From: Cupriavidus sp.
GTDB taxonomy: Bacteria > Pseudomonadota > Gammaproteobacteria > Burkholderiales > Burkholderiaceae
NCBI GenBank assembly: GCA_031180665.1
Contig: JAPSLP010000013.1
Span: 1-64,000 of the forward strand
DNA length: 64,000 nucleotides
Direction: 5' to 3'
Shown here: piece after piece, positions 17,599 to 26,186 of the stretch
How positions within the stretch are numbered: position 1 is the first letter of the stretch
How the letters are laid out: every line of letters starts with the position of its first letter
Position numbers and translations under genes: made by a program
The notes under the pieces: generated by a model
Seen by the model: the letters and a program-made list of their open reading frames with translations, nothing else
Database searches by the model: none
Told to the model about the DNA's origin: nothing

Positions 17599-17798
17599 GC
17601 GGGGCCGGCGAGCACGGCACGGGTGAAGGGCCCCGCACGGGGGGCCAAGCGGCCGGTTGCCGATTCGCGGTATCCTTGCCGTCAGGCGCCGCCCTGGAAG
17701 GGGCCATCGGCAGGCATCACACAGCCGGCAGCGGACAGCCCGGGACCCACTCCCGACCGCCGCCACGGCATCCGGCGCACACGCATTGGCAAGATGAT

Positions 17799-18395
17799 AT
17801 GAACGACACGGAAATCACGCTGATCGGTTCGGCACGGCTGCCGACCCGCTTCGGCGAGTTCACCGCTCACGCCTTCAAGGGCGCGACCAGCGGGACGGAA
17901 CACCTGGCGCTCAGCGTCGGCGACATCGCCGGCGAGGGCGTGTTGACGCGGCTGCATTCGGAATGCCTGACCGGCGACGTATTCGGTTCGTGCCGCTGCG
18001 ATTGCGGCGAACAGCTGGCGCTGGCGATGGAGCGCATCGCCGCCGAGGGCCGCGGCATCGTGCTGTATCTGCGCGGCCACGAAGGCCGCGGCATCGGCCT
18101 GGGCCACAAGATCCGCGCGTACAGCCTGCAGGATGGCGGGCTCGACACCGTCGATGCCAATCTGGCGCTGGGGCAGGCGGTCGACTCCCGCACCTATGCC
18201 TTCGCCGCCGATCTGCTGCGCCAATTGGGCGTCCTGTCGATCCGGCTGATGAGCAACAATCCGCGCAAGCGGCAGCAGCTCGAAGAGGCCGGCATCGCCG
18301 TGCTCGAACAGGTGCGCCACAGCGTGCCGGCCAACGCCGAGAACGAAAAATACCTGGCCACCAAGCGCGTCCGGCTCGGGCATCTGCTCGACTGA
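17799..18395 (+). CDS. ribA: GTP cyclohydrolase II
   Basis: The 198-residue stand-alone enzyme opens the imidazole ring of GTP, the first step of riboflavin synthesis. The zinc ligands C56, C67 and C69 (HSECLTGD ... CRCDCG) are at the positions of the E. coli enzyme, and the GHEGRGIGL and [10 protein letters not shown] signatures are intact. The length matches single-domain RibA, without the RibB half often fused to it in other bacteria. I looked for an FMN riboswitch in the 200 bases upstream and did not see one. The start follows a second, out-of-frame ATG at 17794. Confidence 0.93.
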   Translation: MNDTEITLIGSARLPTRFGEFTAHAFKGATSGTEHLALSVGDIAGEGVLTRLHSECLTGDVFGSCRCDCGEQLALAMERIAAEGRGIVLYLRGHEGRGIGLGHKIRAYSLQDGGLDTVDANLALGQAVDSRTYAFAADLLRQLGVLSIRLMSNNPRKRQQLEEAGIAVLEQVRHSVPANAENEKYLATKRVRLGHLLD

Positions 18396-18614
18396 CGGTG
18401 CGCTGCGCATGCGCCCGGCGGCCCTTGCGGGCCACCCTGTAGGCATCGGCCGACAGGCTCTCGGGCGGACTGCTTACAGTCCGCGCCCGCCGCTTCTCTT
18501 ATCGTGAAGGCATGGTCGCATCGTTCGCGGTGCGCGCCGTTTTGCAGCCTCGCTGCATACGTCCTGCAACCGCCGCCGCGGCATGCGGCGGCATCACGAT
18601 AACGAGGAGTCGCC

Positions 18615-19064
18615 ATGGCAGACAAGAACGTCGATGTGCTCAACGATCTGATCGAGGTGTCGCGCGACGGCGAGCAAGGCTTTCTGAAGGCCGCCGAGGA
18701 CGCCAACAATCCTGAGCTGAAGGAACTGTTCACCAGCCGCGCGACCGAGATCGGCGCCGCCATCCGTGAGCTGCAGTCGCAGGTGATCGCGCTGGGAGGC
18801 CGGCCGGAAGAGGGCGGCAGCGTGGCCGGTGCGTTGCATCGCGGCTGGGTCAGCCTGCGCAGCGCGGTCGCGAACCGCACCGATCTGTCTATCCTTGAGG
18901 AATGCGAGCGCGGCGAGGACGTGGCCAAGAAGAAGTACGCGGACGCCCTCCAGCACGACGATCTGAGCTTCGAAGTGCGCGCGCTGATCGAGCGCCAGTA
19001 TCACGGCGTGCTGCGCAACCACGATCTGGTGCGCGATCTGCGCAACCGCTATCGCGCGACCTGA
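18615..19064 (+). CDS. PA2169/DUF2383-type four-helix-bundle protein
   Basis: The 149-residue soluble helical protein starts MADKNVDVLNDLIEVSRDGEQGF, the typical N-terminus of the PA2169/DUF2383 family, which folds as a ferritin-like four-helix bundle. Function is unknown; family members are often stress-induced. A good ribosome site (ACGAGGAG) precedes the ATG. The 219-base gap upstream contains a GC hairpin and nothing else I can name. It is followed 36 bases later by another small stress-type gene, so the two are likely co-transcribed. Confidence 0.85.
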   Translation: MADKNVDVLNDLIEVSRDGEQGFLKAAEDANNPELKELFTSRATEIGAAIRELQSQVIALGGRPEEGGSVAGALHRGWVSLRSAVANRTDLSILEECERGEDVAKKKYADALQHDDLSFEVRALIERQYHGVLRNHDLVRDLRNRYRAT

Positions 19065-19100
19065 GCGGCCGAGGCCGCCGCCACGCGAAGGAGACAGACG

Positions 19101-19457
19101 ATGAGCCAGCCCGGCAAGCCCGACACCGCGGTTCCCCGCTCCAGCCAGCAAGGCAAGGGCAGGGCGGCCGAGGACCATACCGAGCGCAACCTCGACGAGG
19201 CGCTGGAGGAAACGTTCCCGGCCAGCGATCCGATCGCGGTCGAGCCCGACAAGGACCACAGTGAAGGGCAGGCCGGCAAGGAGCGCAAGGGCGCAGGGCA
19301 GCGGCACCGGCTGATCGCCTGGGCCGGTACCGGCCCAGGCGCCGCAAAAGCAAAAACGCGGGAGCCGCAAGGCTCCCGCGTCTTGTCTTGCGCGTGCGCT
19401 ACGGCAGCTTGCGAAGTTGTGCGATTACCGACATCAGCTGCCCGTGCGCCACGGTGA
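19101..19457 (+). CDS. Small hydrophilic protein with DEALEETFPASDP motif
   Basis: The 118-residue protein has a first half that is charged and disordered and carries NLDEALEETFPASDPIAVEP, a motif seen in many small uncharacterised proteobacterial proteins. The second half (after about residue 75) looks unlike a conserved protein. It reads through the hairpin at 19357-19380 and 59 bases into the convergent gene. Family members often end soon after the motif, so the tail may come from loss of an earlier stop. GAAGGAGA precedes the start. Function unknown. Confidence 0.65.
   Translation: MSQPGKPDTAVPRSSQQGKGRAAEDHTERNLDEALEETFPASDPIAVEPDKDHSEGQAGKERKGAGQRHRLIAWAGTGPGAAKAKTREPQGSRVLSCACATAACEVVRLPTSAARAPR
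19357..19380 (-). terminator. Intrinsic terminator for the minus-strand gene at 19399-19827
   Basis: The stem cgcgggagcc / ggctcccgcg has a gcaa loop. Read on the minus strand it is followed by a T-rich run (TTTTTGCTTTTG). On the plus strand the tract after it is weak (TCTTGTCTT). It lies inside the frame of the small protein at 19101-19457. Confidence 0.8.
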
Positions 19458-19827
19458 CTGCCGGCTCGTCCTGCAGCGCCTCGTGATAGCGCTCGCGAAA
19501 CGCGGGGTCGCCCTGCGTGCTGAACAGCCGCGCCGCCGCCTCGGCCACCGCGCGGCAGGTCCCGTCGTGGTGCTTCGGTCCGTCGAGCTCCTCGTCGATC
19601 TCGACGATCAGGCGCGACAGCGGGTCCAGCCAGCGAAAGTAGTTGTCCTCGGTGACGATCTGCACGAACTGGCCCGCGGGAATCGGGCCATAGAGGCGTT
19701 CGTATTCGTTACGGTCGTGCTGGATGATCTCCTTGTGGGATTTCAGCAGCGCGGCGCGCAGCGCCCGCAGTCCGGCGCGGCGCGATTCCTGCGTGGCTTG
19801 GTATTGTTCTTCAGTCAGCATCCCCAT
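19399..19827 (-). CDS. Conserved-looking hypothetical protein
   Basis: The 142-residue soluble, mostly helical protein is rich in Arg/Glu, with an N-terminal stretch (LTEEQYQATQESRRAGLRAL) and a central GPIPAGQFVQIVTEDNYFRWLDPLSRLIVEIDEELDG. I do not recognise the family. The ATG at 19827 has GGAGCGGAGA just upstream; a second ATG at 19821 is possible. A terminator follows the stop, so it is probably transcribed alone. Confidence 0.65.
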   Translation of the reverse strand: MGMLTEEQYQATQESRRAGLRALRAALLKSHKEIIQHDRNEYERLYGPIPAGQFVQIVTEDNYFRWLDPLSRLIVEIDEELDGPKHHDGTCRAVAEAAARLFSTQGDPAFRERYHEALQDEPAVTVAHGQLMSVIAQLRKLP

Positions 19828-20210
19828 TCTCCGCTCCCGGTTCGGTGTTGTGCGGTCGTCCCGCGCGGCAGGGGTAGCGGCGCGGTGCGTGTGCTTGCTC
19901 GTGGACGATGCGTCGTGCGGCCATCGTTGCAGGCCGCATGCCAGTATATGTAGGCGCCGGGGGCCGATCCAACCTCGTGCTATCCCGAATGGCCGCGAAC
20001 TTTGGAATGCGGTGATACACCCGGTGCGGCATGCAGGACCGCGCCGAAGGGGCAGCTGTTCGATGTGAATTATTTTTAGGGCAGACATAACAATCGCCGC
20101 GCCCACGGTGTCATGGGGCACAATAGCCTCATGTTGCGCACACGATGCTCGGCGCGGCTGCGCCCGCTCCCTTTCATTCGCCTTTCCGCATCCTCTGCCG
20201 GAGACGACAG
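19828..20210. promoter_or_regulatory. Divergent region upstream of the Mrp antiporter operon
   Basis: This 383-base gap has an AT-rich patch at about 20066-20095 that contrasts with its surroundings and is the best place for promoter elements of the antiporter operon. I could not identify a convincing -35/-10 pair, operator or small gene. Confidence 0.35.
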
Positions 20211-23018
20211 ATGGTGATGCTGTGGCTGATCGCTCTGCCGCTGGGCGCGGCCATCCTGACGCCGCTGGTCGGTCGCCATCTGCGCCCGCTGACCGCACCG
20301 CTGGTGCTTGGCACGCCGATGCTCGGACTGGCCTTGCTGGCCAGCGTGCGGCACGAGATCTTCAGCGGCGAGGTGCTGGCCTGGCGCATGCCGTGGCTCG
20401 ATAGCCTGGGCTTTGCGCTGAGCTTGCGCCTGGACGGCCTGTCCTTCGCCTTCTCGCTGCTGGTGCTCGGCATCGGCCTGCTGGTGCTGCTGTACGCGCG
20501 CTATTACCTGTCGCGCAGCCAATCGACCGCGCGCTTCTTCGCGCTGCTGCTGCTGTTCATGGCCGCGATGCTCGGCGTGGTGCTCTCGAGCAATCTGCTG
20601 CTGCTGGTCGTGTTCTGGGAATTGACCAGCATCGTCTCGTTCCTGCTGATCGGCTTCTGGTCGTATCGCTCCGATGCCCGCAAGGGCGCGCGCATGGCGC
20701 TGACGGTCACAGGCGGCGGCGGGCTCGCGCTGCTCGCCGGGGTGCTGCTGCTCGGCCATATCTGCGGCAGCATGGAATTGTCGGACGTGATCGCCAGCGC
20801 GGGCACCGTGCAGAAGCACCCGCTGTATCCGCCGATGATCGTGCTGGTGCTGCTCGCGGTCTTCACCAAGTCGGCGCAGTTTCCGTTCCACTTCTGGCTG
20901 CCGCACGCGATGGCGGCACCGACGCCGGTCTCGGCGTATCTGCATTCGGCCACCATGGTCAAGGCGGGGGTGTTCCTGCTGGCGCGGCTGTATCCGGTGC
21001 TCGAGGGCACCGACTGGTGGTTCTACATGCTGAGCCTGACGGGCCTGGCCACGCTGGTGCTCGGCGCCGGCATGGCGCTGCTGCAGCGGGACCTGAAGGG
21101 GCTGCTGGCCTATTCCACCATCAGCCATCTGGGGCTGATCACGCTGCTGTTCGGACTCGACACCGGCCTGAGCACGGTGGCCGCGCTGTTCCACATCATG
21201 AACCATGCGGTGTTCAAGGCCTCGCTGTTCATGGCCGCCGGCATCATCGACCACGAGACCGGCACGCGCGATCTGGGCCGTCTGCGCGGACTGCGCCGCT
21301 ACATGCCGCACACTGCGCTGCTGGCCATCGTCGCGTCGCTGGCGATGGCCGGCGTGCCGCTGCTCAACGGCTTCCTCAGCAAGGAGATGTTCTTCGGCGA
21401 GACGCTGGCGCAGGGCCTGCTCGGGCCGTTCAACTGGACCATTCCGGCGCTGGCGACCGCGGCCGGCGCGCTGACCGTCGCGTACTCGCTGCGCTTCATC
21501 CATGGCGTGTTCTTCGACGGCGAGCCCGACGATCTGCCCCATCATCCGCCGCACGAGCCGCCGCGCTGGATGAAGATCCCGGTCGAGATCCTGGTGGTGA
21601 CCTGCCTGGTGGTGGGGCTCTTTCCGAACCACACCGTCGCCGGCCTGCTCGATGCGGCCGCGCGCGGCACCATGGGGGCGCCACTGCCGATCTACAGCCT
21701 GAGTCCCTGGCATGGTTTCAATCTGCCGTTGGCGATGAGCGCCCTGTCGATGGCGGCGGGGGGCGCGCTGTTCTTCCTGCGCCGCGATTCGTTTCGCCAC
21801 TACCACGCGAAGCTGCCGCAGTTCAACGCGCGCGACCGCTTCGAGGATGCGATCGAACGCATCGAGCGCGCGGCCGGCCGCGTGGCGCTGCTGTTCGAGA
21901 ACGGCTCGCTGCAGCGCTATCTGGCCTTCGCCATCGCGGCCATGGTGCTGGTGCCGGCGCGCTATCTGTTCGACCTGGAGCGGGCCCAGGGCCCGGCTCC
22001 GCTGTCCGCGGTGGACCCGGTCACGGCAACCGGCCTGGCCCTGCTGGCGATCGGCGCCGTCGCCGTGGTGGCGGCGCGCCGGCAGCGTGTGGTGGCGCTG
22101 CTGATGGCGAGCCTGTGCGGCCTGATGGTGGCACTGGCCTTCACGCGGTTCTCCGCGCCCGACCTGGCGCTGACGCAGATCTCGGTCGAAGTGGTCACCA
22201 TCATCCTGCTGGTGCTGGCGCTGTACTTCCTGCCGGTCGACCTGCCGGAGCGGGCGGGTACCGCGCGGCATCTGCGCGATGCCGTGCTGGCACTCGCCGG
22301 CGGCGGCACCATTGGCGTGGCGGCGTTCGCGGTGATGACGCGCCCGCACCAGACCATCGCGGACTTCTTCATCGCGCAGAGCGTGCCGGGCGGCGGCGGG
22401 CATAACGTCGTCAACGTGATCCTGGTCGATTTCCGCGGCTTCGATACGCTGGGCGAGATCTGCGTGCTGCTGATCGCCGGCCTGGGCGTGCATGCGCTGC
22501 TCAAGGGCCTGCGCCTGCCGGCCCCGACCGCCGGCCCCAACGACATGCCGTGGTCGCGCCAGAGCCATCCGCTGCTGCTCGCGATCCTGGCGCGGCTGAT
22601 GCTGCCGCTGACGATGCTGGTGGCGATCTTCATGCTGCTGCGCGGGCATCAGCTGCCCGGCGGCGGCTTCGTCGCCGCGCTGATCACCGCGGTGGCGCTG
22701 CTGCTGCAATACATCGCCAGCGGCGTGCTGTGGACCGAGTCGCGTATCACGCTGCATCATCGTGCGGTCGCGGGCGCCGGCATCCTGCTCGCCGGGCTGG
22801 TTGGCCTGGGCAGCTGGGCGTTCGGCTATCCGTACCTGACCACCGCCTTCGGCCACTTTGATCTGCCCTGGATCGGCGAGATCGAACTGGCGACGGCGTT
22901 GCTGTTCGACCTTGGCGTCTATCTGACCGTGGTCGGCACCGTGCTGCTGATCGTGTCCCACCTGGGCGTGCGCGACAAGCGGGTGGCTGCCGCGCGCGAG
23001 ATCGCGGAGACCGTCTGA
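20211..23018 (+). CDS. phaAB: Mrp/Pha cation:proton antiporter, fused A and B subunits
   Basis: The 935-residue polytopic protein has an N-terminal two thirds that is the NuoL/MrpA-like proton channel; the conserved KSAQFPFHFWLPHAMAAPTPVSAYLHSATMVKAG region is intact. The last part (from about residue 780) is an MrpB domain fused to it, as in the PhaAB subunit of rhizobia and many proteobacteria. With the six partners downstream it exports Na+ or K+ in exchange for protons and supports pH and salt tolerance. GCCGGAGA precedes the ATG at 20211. Its stop overlaps the next start (TGATG). Confidence 0.93.
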   Translation: MVMLWLIALPLGAAILTPLVGRHLRPLTAPLVLGTPMLGLALLASVRHEIFSGEVLAWRMPWLDSLGFALSLRLDGLSFAFSLLVLGIGLLVLLYARYYLSRSQSTARFFALLLLFMAAMLGVVLSSNLLLLVVFWELTSIVSFLLIGFWSYRSDARKGARMALTVTGGGGLALLAGVLLLGHICGSMELSDVIASAGTVQKHPLYPPMIVLVLLAVFTKSAQFPFHFWLPHAMAAPTPVSAYLHSATMVKAGVFLLARLYPVLEGTDWWFYMLSLTGLATLVLGAGMALLQRDLKGLLAYSTISHLGLITLLFGLDTGLSTVAALFHIMNHAVFKASLFMAAGIIDHETGTRDLGRLRGLRRYMPHTALLAIVASLAMAGVPLLNGFLSKEMFFGETLAQGLLGPFNWTIPALATAAGALTVAYSLRFIHGVFFDGEPDDLPHHPPHEPPRWMKIPVEILVVTCLVVGLFPNHTVAGLLDAAARGTMGAPLPIYSLSPWHGFNLPLAMSALSMAAGGALFFLRRDSFRHYHAKLPQFNARDRFEDAIERIERAAGRVALLFENGSLQRYLAFAIAAMVLVPARYLFDLERAQGPAPLSAVDPVTATGLALLAIGAVAVVAARRQRVVALLMASLCGLMVALAFTRFSAPDLALTQISVEVVTIILLVLALYFLPVDLPERAGTARHLRDAVLALAGGGTIGVAAFAVMTRPHQTIADFFIAQSVPGGGGHNVVNVILVDFRGFDTLGEICVLLIAGLGVHALLKGLRLPAPTAGPNDMPWSRQSHPLLLAILARLMLPLTMLVAIFMLLRGHQLPGGGFVAALITAVALLLQYIASGVLWTESRITLHHRAVAGAGILLAGLVGLGSWAFGYPYLTTAFGHFDLPWIGEIELATALLFDLGVYLTVVGTVLLIVSHLGVRDKRVAAAREIAETV

Positions 23019-23485
23019 TGGAAGCCCTGTTTGCCGCCGCCATCGGCGTGCTCGCCGCCTGCGGGATCTATCTGGTGCTGCGCGCCCGCACCTTCTCCGT
23101 GGTGCTCGGACTGACGCTGCTGACCTATGCGGTCACGCTGTTCCTGCTCGGCATGGGCCGGCTCGCCACCGGCAAGCCGCCGATCATCGCGCCGGGCGCG
23201 CAGTATGCGGACCCGTTGCCGCAAGCGCTGGTGCTGACCGCGATCGTGATCGGCTTCGCGATGACGGCCTTCATCATGGTGCTGGCGCTGCGCTCCCGGG
23301 CCCTGCGCGGCAGCGATCATGTGGACGGCGACGAGCCGCCCGATCCATCGGCGCCGGTGCCGGGACAGCCGCCGGAGCCCCAACGTCCGGAGGATGCCGA
23401 GCGCGCACACTCGGCCTCGCCACCGACGGCGCCACCGACGGCGCCACCGACGGCGCCATCGCCGGCCAGCGAGGAGGCGCGATGA
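23018..23485 (+). CDS. phaC: Mrp/Pha antiporter subunit C (NuoK-like)
   Basis: The 155-residue protein has three predicted helices (about 4-22, 27-47 and 72-93), the NuoK/MrpC fold. It forms part of the antiporter core next to subunit D. The C-terminal 55 residues are an unusual hydrophilic, proline-rich extension ending in three PPTA repeats encoded by a 12-bp tandem repeat; most MrpC proteins stop at about 110-115 residues. The gene overlaps subunits A and D. Confidence 0.92.
   Translation: MEALFAAAIGVLAACGIYLVLRARTFSVVLGLTLLTYAVTLFLLGMGRLATGKPPIIAPGAQYADPLPQALVLTAIVIGFAMTAFIMVLALRSRALRGSDHVDGDEPPDPSAPVPGQPPEPQRPEDAERAHSASPPTAPPTAPPTAPSPASEEAR
23418..23459. repeat. 12-bp tandem repeat in the 3' end of phaC
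   Basis: CCACCGACGGCG occurs three times in a row (23418, 23430, 23442), followed by a degenerate copy. It encodes PPTA repeats in the C-terminal tail. Confidence 0.85.
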
Positions 23486-25032
23486 ACCACGCCATGCTGC
23501 TGCCCATCCTGGTGCCGCTGTTCTGCGGGGGCCTGCTGGTGGTGCTGCCGGCCCGCTGGCGCGCGCGCTCGCGCTGGCTCGGCGTGCTGGCCACGCTGGC
23601 GCTGCTGCCGATCTCGGCGGGCCTGGTCGGCCAGGCCGCCAGCGGCACCATCGCGGTCTACGCGCTGGGCAACTGGGCCGCGCCGTTCGGCATCGTGCTG
23701 CAGCTGGACCGGCTGGCGGCGCTGATGCTGCTGTTGACGGCGCTGCTCGGCGCAGCCGCGGTGCTCAGCGCCGGCGAGCGCGATACCCGTGCCGGCCGGC
23801 ATTTCGACGCCCTGTTCCAGTTCCAGCTGATGGGCCTGAATGGCGCCTTCCTCGCCGGCGACCTGTTCAACCTGTTCGTGTTCTTCGAGATCCTGCTGAT
23901 CGCTTCGTATACGCTGTTGGTCCATGGCGGCGGCAGCGAGCGGATCGGCGCGGGCCTGCATTACGTCGTGCTCAACCTGGTCGGCTCCTCGTTCTTCCTG
24001 CTGGCGATCGGCGTGCTGTACGGCATCACCGGCACGCTGAACATGGCCGACCTGGGCGAGCGGCTGGCCCGGCTGGCGCCGTCCGAGGTGCCGCTGGGGA
24101 TGGCGGCCGGTGCGATGCTGATGCTGGTGTTCGGACTCAAGGCGGCCATCTTCCCGCTGTCCTTCTGGTTGCCGCGCGCCTATGCGGCAGCGGCAGGGCC
24201 GGTCGCCGCGCTGTTCGCCATCATGACCAAGGTCGGCATCTACGCGATCCTGCGCTGCCACGCCTTGCTGTTCGACGGCGGGCGCGGCTGGTTCGCCGGC
24301 TTCATGCATCACTGGTTGTGGTGGCTGGCGATCGTCACGATGGTGCTGGCCGCATGCGGCGCGCTGGCGGCGCGTTCGATGAAACGGCTGACCGGGTATC
24401 TCGTGCTGGTGTCGGTCGGGCTGCTGTGCGCGGGCGTATCGATGCAGACGCCGCAGGCCTGGAGCGCGACGCTGTACTACCTGGCCAGCACCACGGTGGG
24501 TACCGCCGCGCTGTTCCTGCTGGCCGATTCGCTCGAGATGCCGTCCGGCAGGATGCCCGTCGGCGGCGGTATTTCGCGTCTGGCCGGCACGCTGTACCTG
24601 ACCGCCGCGATCGCCGTGGTGGGCCTGCCGCCGCTGTCGGGCTTCATCGGCAAGGCGATGCTGATGCGGGCGGTGCCGCTGTATGGCCAGTGGAACGGCG
24701 CGGCGGTGCTGTGGCCCGCCGTGCTGGTGTCGAGCCTGGTGCTGATCGTGGCCATCAGCCGAACCGGCAGCCGGCTGCTGTGGCAAGGGCCGGCGGCGGC
24801 TGCCGCGCATGAGCACGGCATGGTGACGCGGCCCGAGGCCAGTACGCCGCCGGTGCGCCGGCCGGACGCGGCCAAGCTGGCCTGCTGCGCGTTGCTGCTG
24901 GCCTGCAGCGTGGCGCTGGTCGTGTTTGCGCGGCCCTTGTCCGGCTATCTGGACGCGACCGCGCTGCAACTGTTCGATCGCGCCGCCTATACGCGCGCGG
25001 TGCTGGGCGCGCCGACGGAGGCGCCACGATGA
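23482..25032 (+). CDS. phaD: Mrp/Pha antiporter subunit D (NuoN/NuoM-like)
   Basis: The 516-residue polytopic proton-channel subunit has about 14 predicted helices. The FGLKAAIFPLSFWLPRAYAAAAGPVAALFAIMTKVG region is the conserved core with the transmembrane lysines. It starts inside phaC (ATGA) and ends inside phaE (ATGA). A polar insertion near residues 440-460 is the only unusual stretch. Confidence 0.93.
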   Translation: MNHAMLLPILVPLFCGGLLVVLPARWRARSRWLGVLATLALLPISAGLVGQAASGTIAVYALGNWAAPFGIVLQLDRLAALMLLLTALLGAAAVLSAGERDTRAGRHFDALFQFQLMGLNGAFLAGDLFNLFVFFEILLIASYTLLVHGGGSERIGAGLHYVVLNLVGSSFFLLAIGVLYGITGTLNMADLGERLARLAPSEVPLGMAAGAMLMLVFGLKAAIFPLSFWLPRAYAAAAGPVAALFAIMTKVGIYAILRCHALLFDGGRGWFAGFMHHWLWWLAIVTMVLAACGALAARSMKRLTGYLVLVSVGLLCAGVSMQTPQAWSATLYYLASTTVGTAALFLLADSLEMPSGRMPVGGGISRLAGTLYLTAAIAVVGLPPLSGFIGKAMLMRAVPLYGQWNGAAVLWPAVLVSSLVLIVAISRTGSRLLWQGPAAAAAHEHGMVTRPEASTPPVRRPDAAKLACCALLLACSVALVVFARPLSGYLDATALQLFDRAAYTRAVLGAPTEAPR

Positions 25033-25532
25033 TGCGGCGCCTGTTTCCCCACCCCTGGCTCAGCGCGTTGCTGCTGGTCGTCTGGCTGCTGCTGGGCAAT
25101 GCCGCCGCGCCGGGCGACTGGCTGGTGGGCGCGCTGCTGGCCTGGGCCATCGGCCTGCGCGTGGAGCGGCGGCTGTGGCTGCGGCCGCTGCGGCTGGCAC
25201 GCCCGGGCCTTGCGCTGCGTTTGATCTGGCACGTTGCAGTCGACATCGTCGTTGCCAACATCCATGTCGCCTGGCTGGTGCTGGTGCGTGGCGCACGCCT
25301 GCAGCCGGCCTTTATCGAGCTTCCGCTCGAGTCCGAACACGAGATCGCGCTGACCGCGCTGATCAGCATCGTGTCCTTGAGTCCCGGCACCGTCTGCGCC
25401 GAACTGAGCGACGATCGCCGCTGTCTGCTGATCCATGTGCTGGATCTGGACGACGCGGAAGAGATGATCGCGCGCATCAAGTCGCGCTACGAGGCGCCCT
25501 TGAGGGAGATCTTCCTATGCTTGCCGTCGTGA
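25029..25532 (+). CDS. phaE: Mrp/Pha antiporter subunit E
   Basis: The 167-residue protein has two N-terminal helices (LSALLLVVWLLLGNAAAPGDWLVGALLAWAIGL), then a soluble domain with the family signature LTALISIVSLSPGTVCAELS and the HVLDLDD segment. It is needed for assembly of the Mrp complex in studied systems. It overlaps subunit D and ends 16 bases inside subunit F. Confidence 0.92.
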   Translation: MMRRLFPHPWLSALLLVVWLLLGNAAAPGDWLVGALLAWAIGLRVERRLWLRPLRLARPGLALRLIWHVAVDIVVANIHVAWLVLVRGARLQPAFIELPLESEHEIALTALISIVSLSPGTVCAELSDDRRCLLIHVLDLDDAEEMIARIKSRYEAPLREIFLCLPS

Positions 25533-25792
25533 TCCCGATTTCGCTGGCGATGCTCGGCATCGCCTTCCTGCTGACGCTGCTGCGGCTGCTGATCGGCCCG
25601 ACCTTGCCGGACCGCATCGTCGCGCTCGATACGCTGAACATCAACGCGATCGCGCTGATCGTGGTGTTCGGCATCTGGCTCGGCTCGGCGCAGTTCTTCG
25701 AGGTGGCGCTGCTGCTGGCGGTCATGGGCTTCATCGGCACGGTCGCGCTGACCAAGTACTTGCAGCGCGGCGACATCATCGAACTGAAGTAG
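25517..25792 (+). CDS. phaF: Mrp/Pha antiporter subunit F
   Basis: The 91-residue protein has three transmembrane helices and the family motif GPTLPDRIVALDTLN between the first two. The ATG at 25517 follows GAGGGAGA and lies within the end of phaE, the usual arrangement. Confidence 0.92.
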   Translation: MLAVVIPISLAMLGIAFLLTLLRLLIGPTLPDRIVALDTLNINAIALIVVFGIWLGSAQFFEVALLLAVMGFIGTVALTKYLQRGDIIELK

Positions 25793-25802
25793 GGAGCCGG
25801 CG

Positions 25803-26186
25803 ATGCCGTTCTACCTCGAAGCCATCGTCTGCGCGCTGCTGCTGATCGGCAGCCTGTTTACGCTGGTCGGCGCAATCGGCCTGCTGCGCCTGCCGGACTT
25901 CTTCATGCGGCTGCACGGACCGACCAAGTCGACCACGCTCGGCGTAGGAGGCGTGGTGATCGCCTCCGTGGTGTACTTCAGCAGCCTGGGTGAGGGCTGG
26001 AGCCTGCACGAGATCCTGCTGACCGCCTTCCTGTTCCTGACCGCGCCGATCAGCGCCCATATGCTGGCCAAGGCGGCGATGCAGCAGCGCGTGCCGGTCC
26101 ACCCGATCACGCGCGGCCGGCCGTGGCTGACCGATCGCGGCGCGCAGTCCGTGCCCGAGGATGAGGACGGCATCGAAGGGCGCTAG
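25803..26186 (+). CDS. phaG: Mrp/Pha antiporter subunit G
   Basis: The 127-residue protein has three helices. GAIGLLRLPDFFMRLHGPTKSTTLG is the MrpG signature (given here as seen at about residues 24-48), and FLTAPISAHMLAKAA marks the third helix. It closes the seven-subunit operon. A hydrophilic tail of about 25 residues follows. Its stop codon shares the CTAG at 26183-26186 with the stop of the convergent UdgX gene, so there is no spacer or terminator between them. Confidence 0.92.
   Translation: MPFYLEAIVCALLLIGSLFTLVGAIGLLRLPDFFMRLHGPTKSTTLGVGGVVIASVVYFSSLGEGWSLHEILLTAFLFLTAPISAHMLAKAAMQQRVPVHPITRGRPWLTDRGAQSVPEDEDGIEGR

Noticed and set aside
16656-17798. Long open frame running through cls into ribA (to 18395)
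   Set aside because: The part before 17799 is the cls gene read in another frame; only the ribA part is conserved. High GC makes long false frames common here.
17599-17798. Possible FMN riboswitch before ribA
   Set aside because: No conserved RFN element pieces could be found; only GC hairpins.
20076-22961. 961-codon frame on the minus strand opposite phaAB
   Set aside because: It has Gln/Arg/His-rich composition typical of antisense reading of GC-rich membrane protein genes; phaAB on the other strand is certain.
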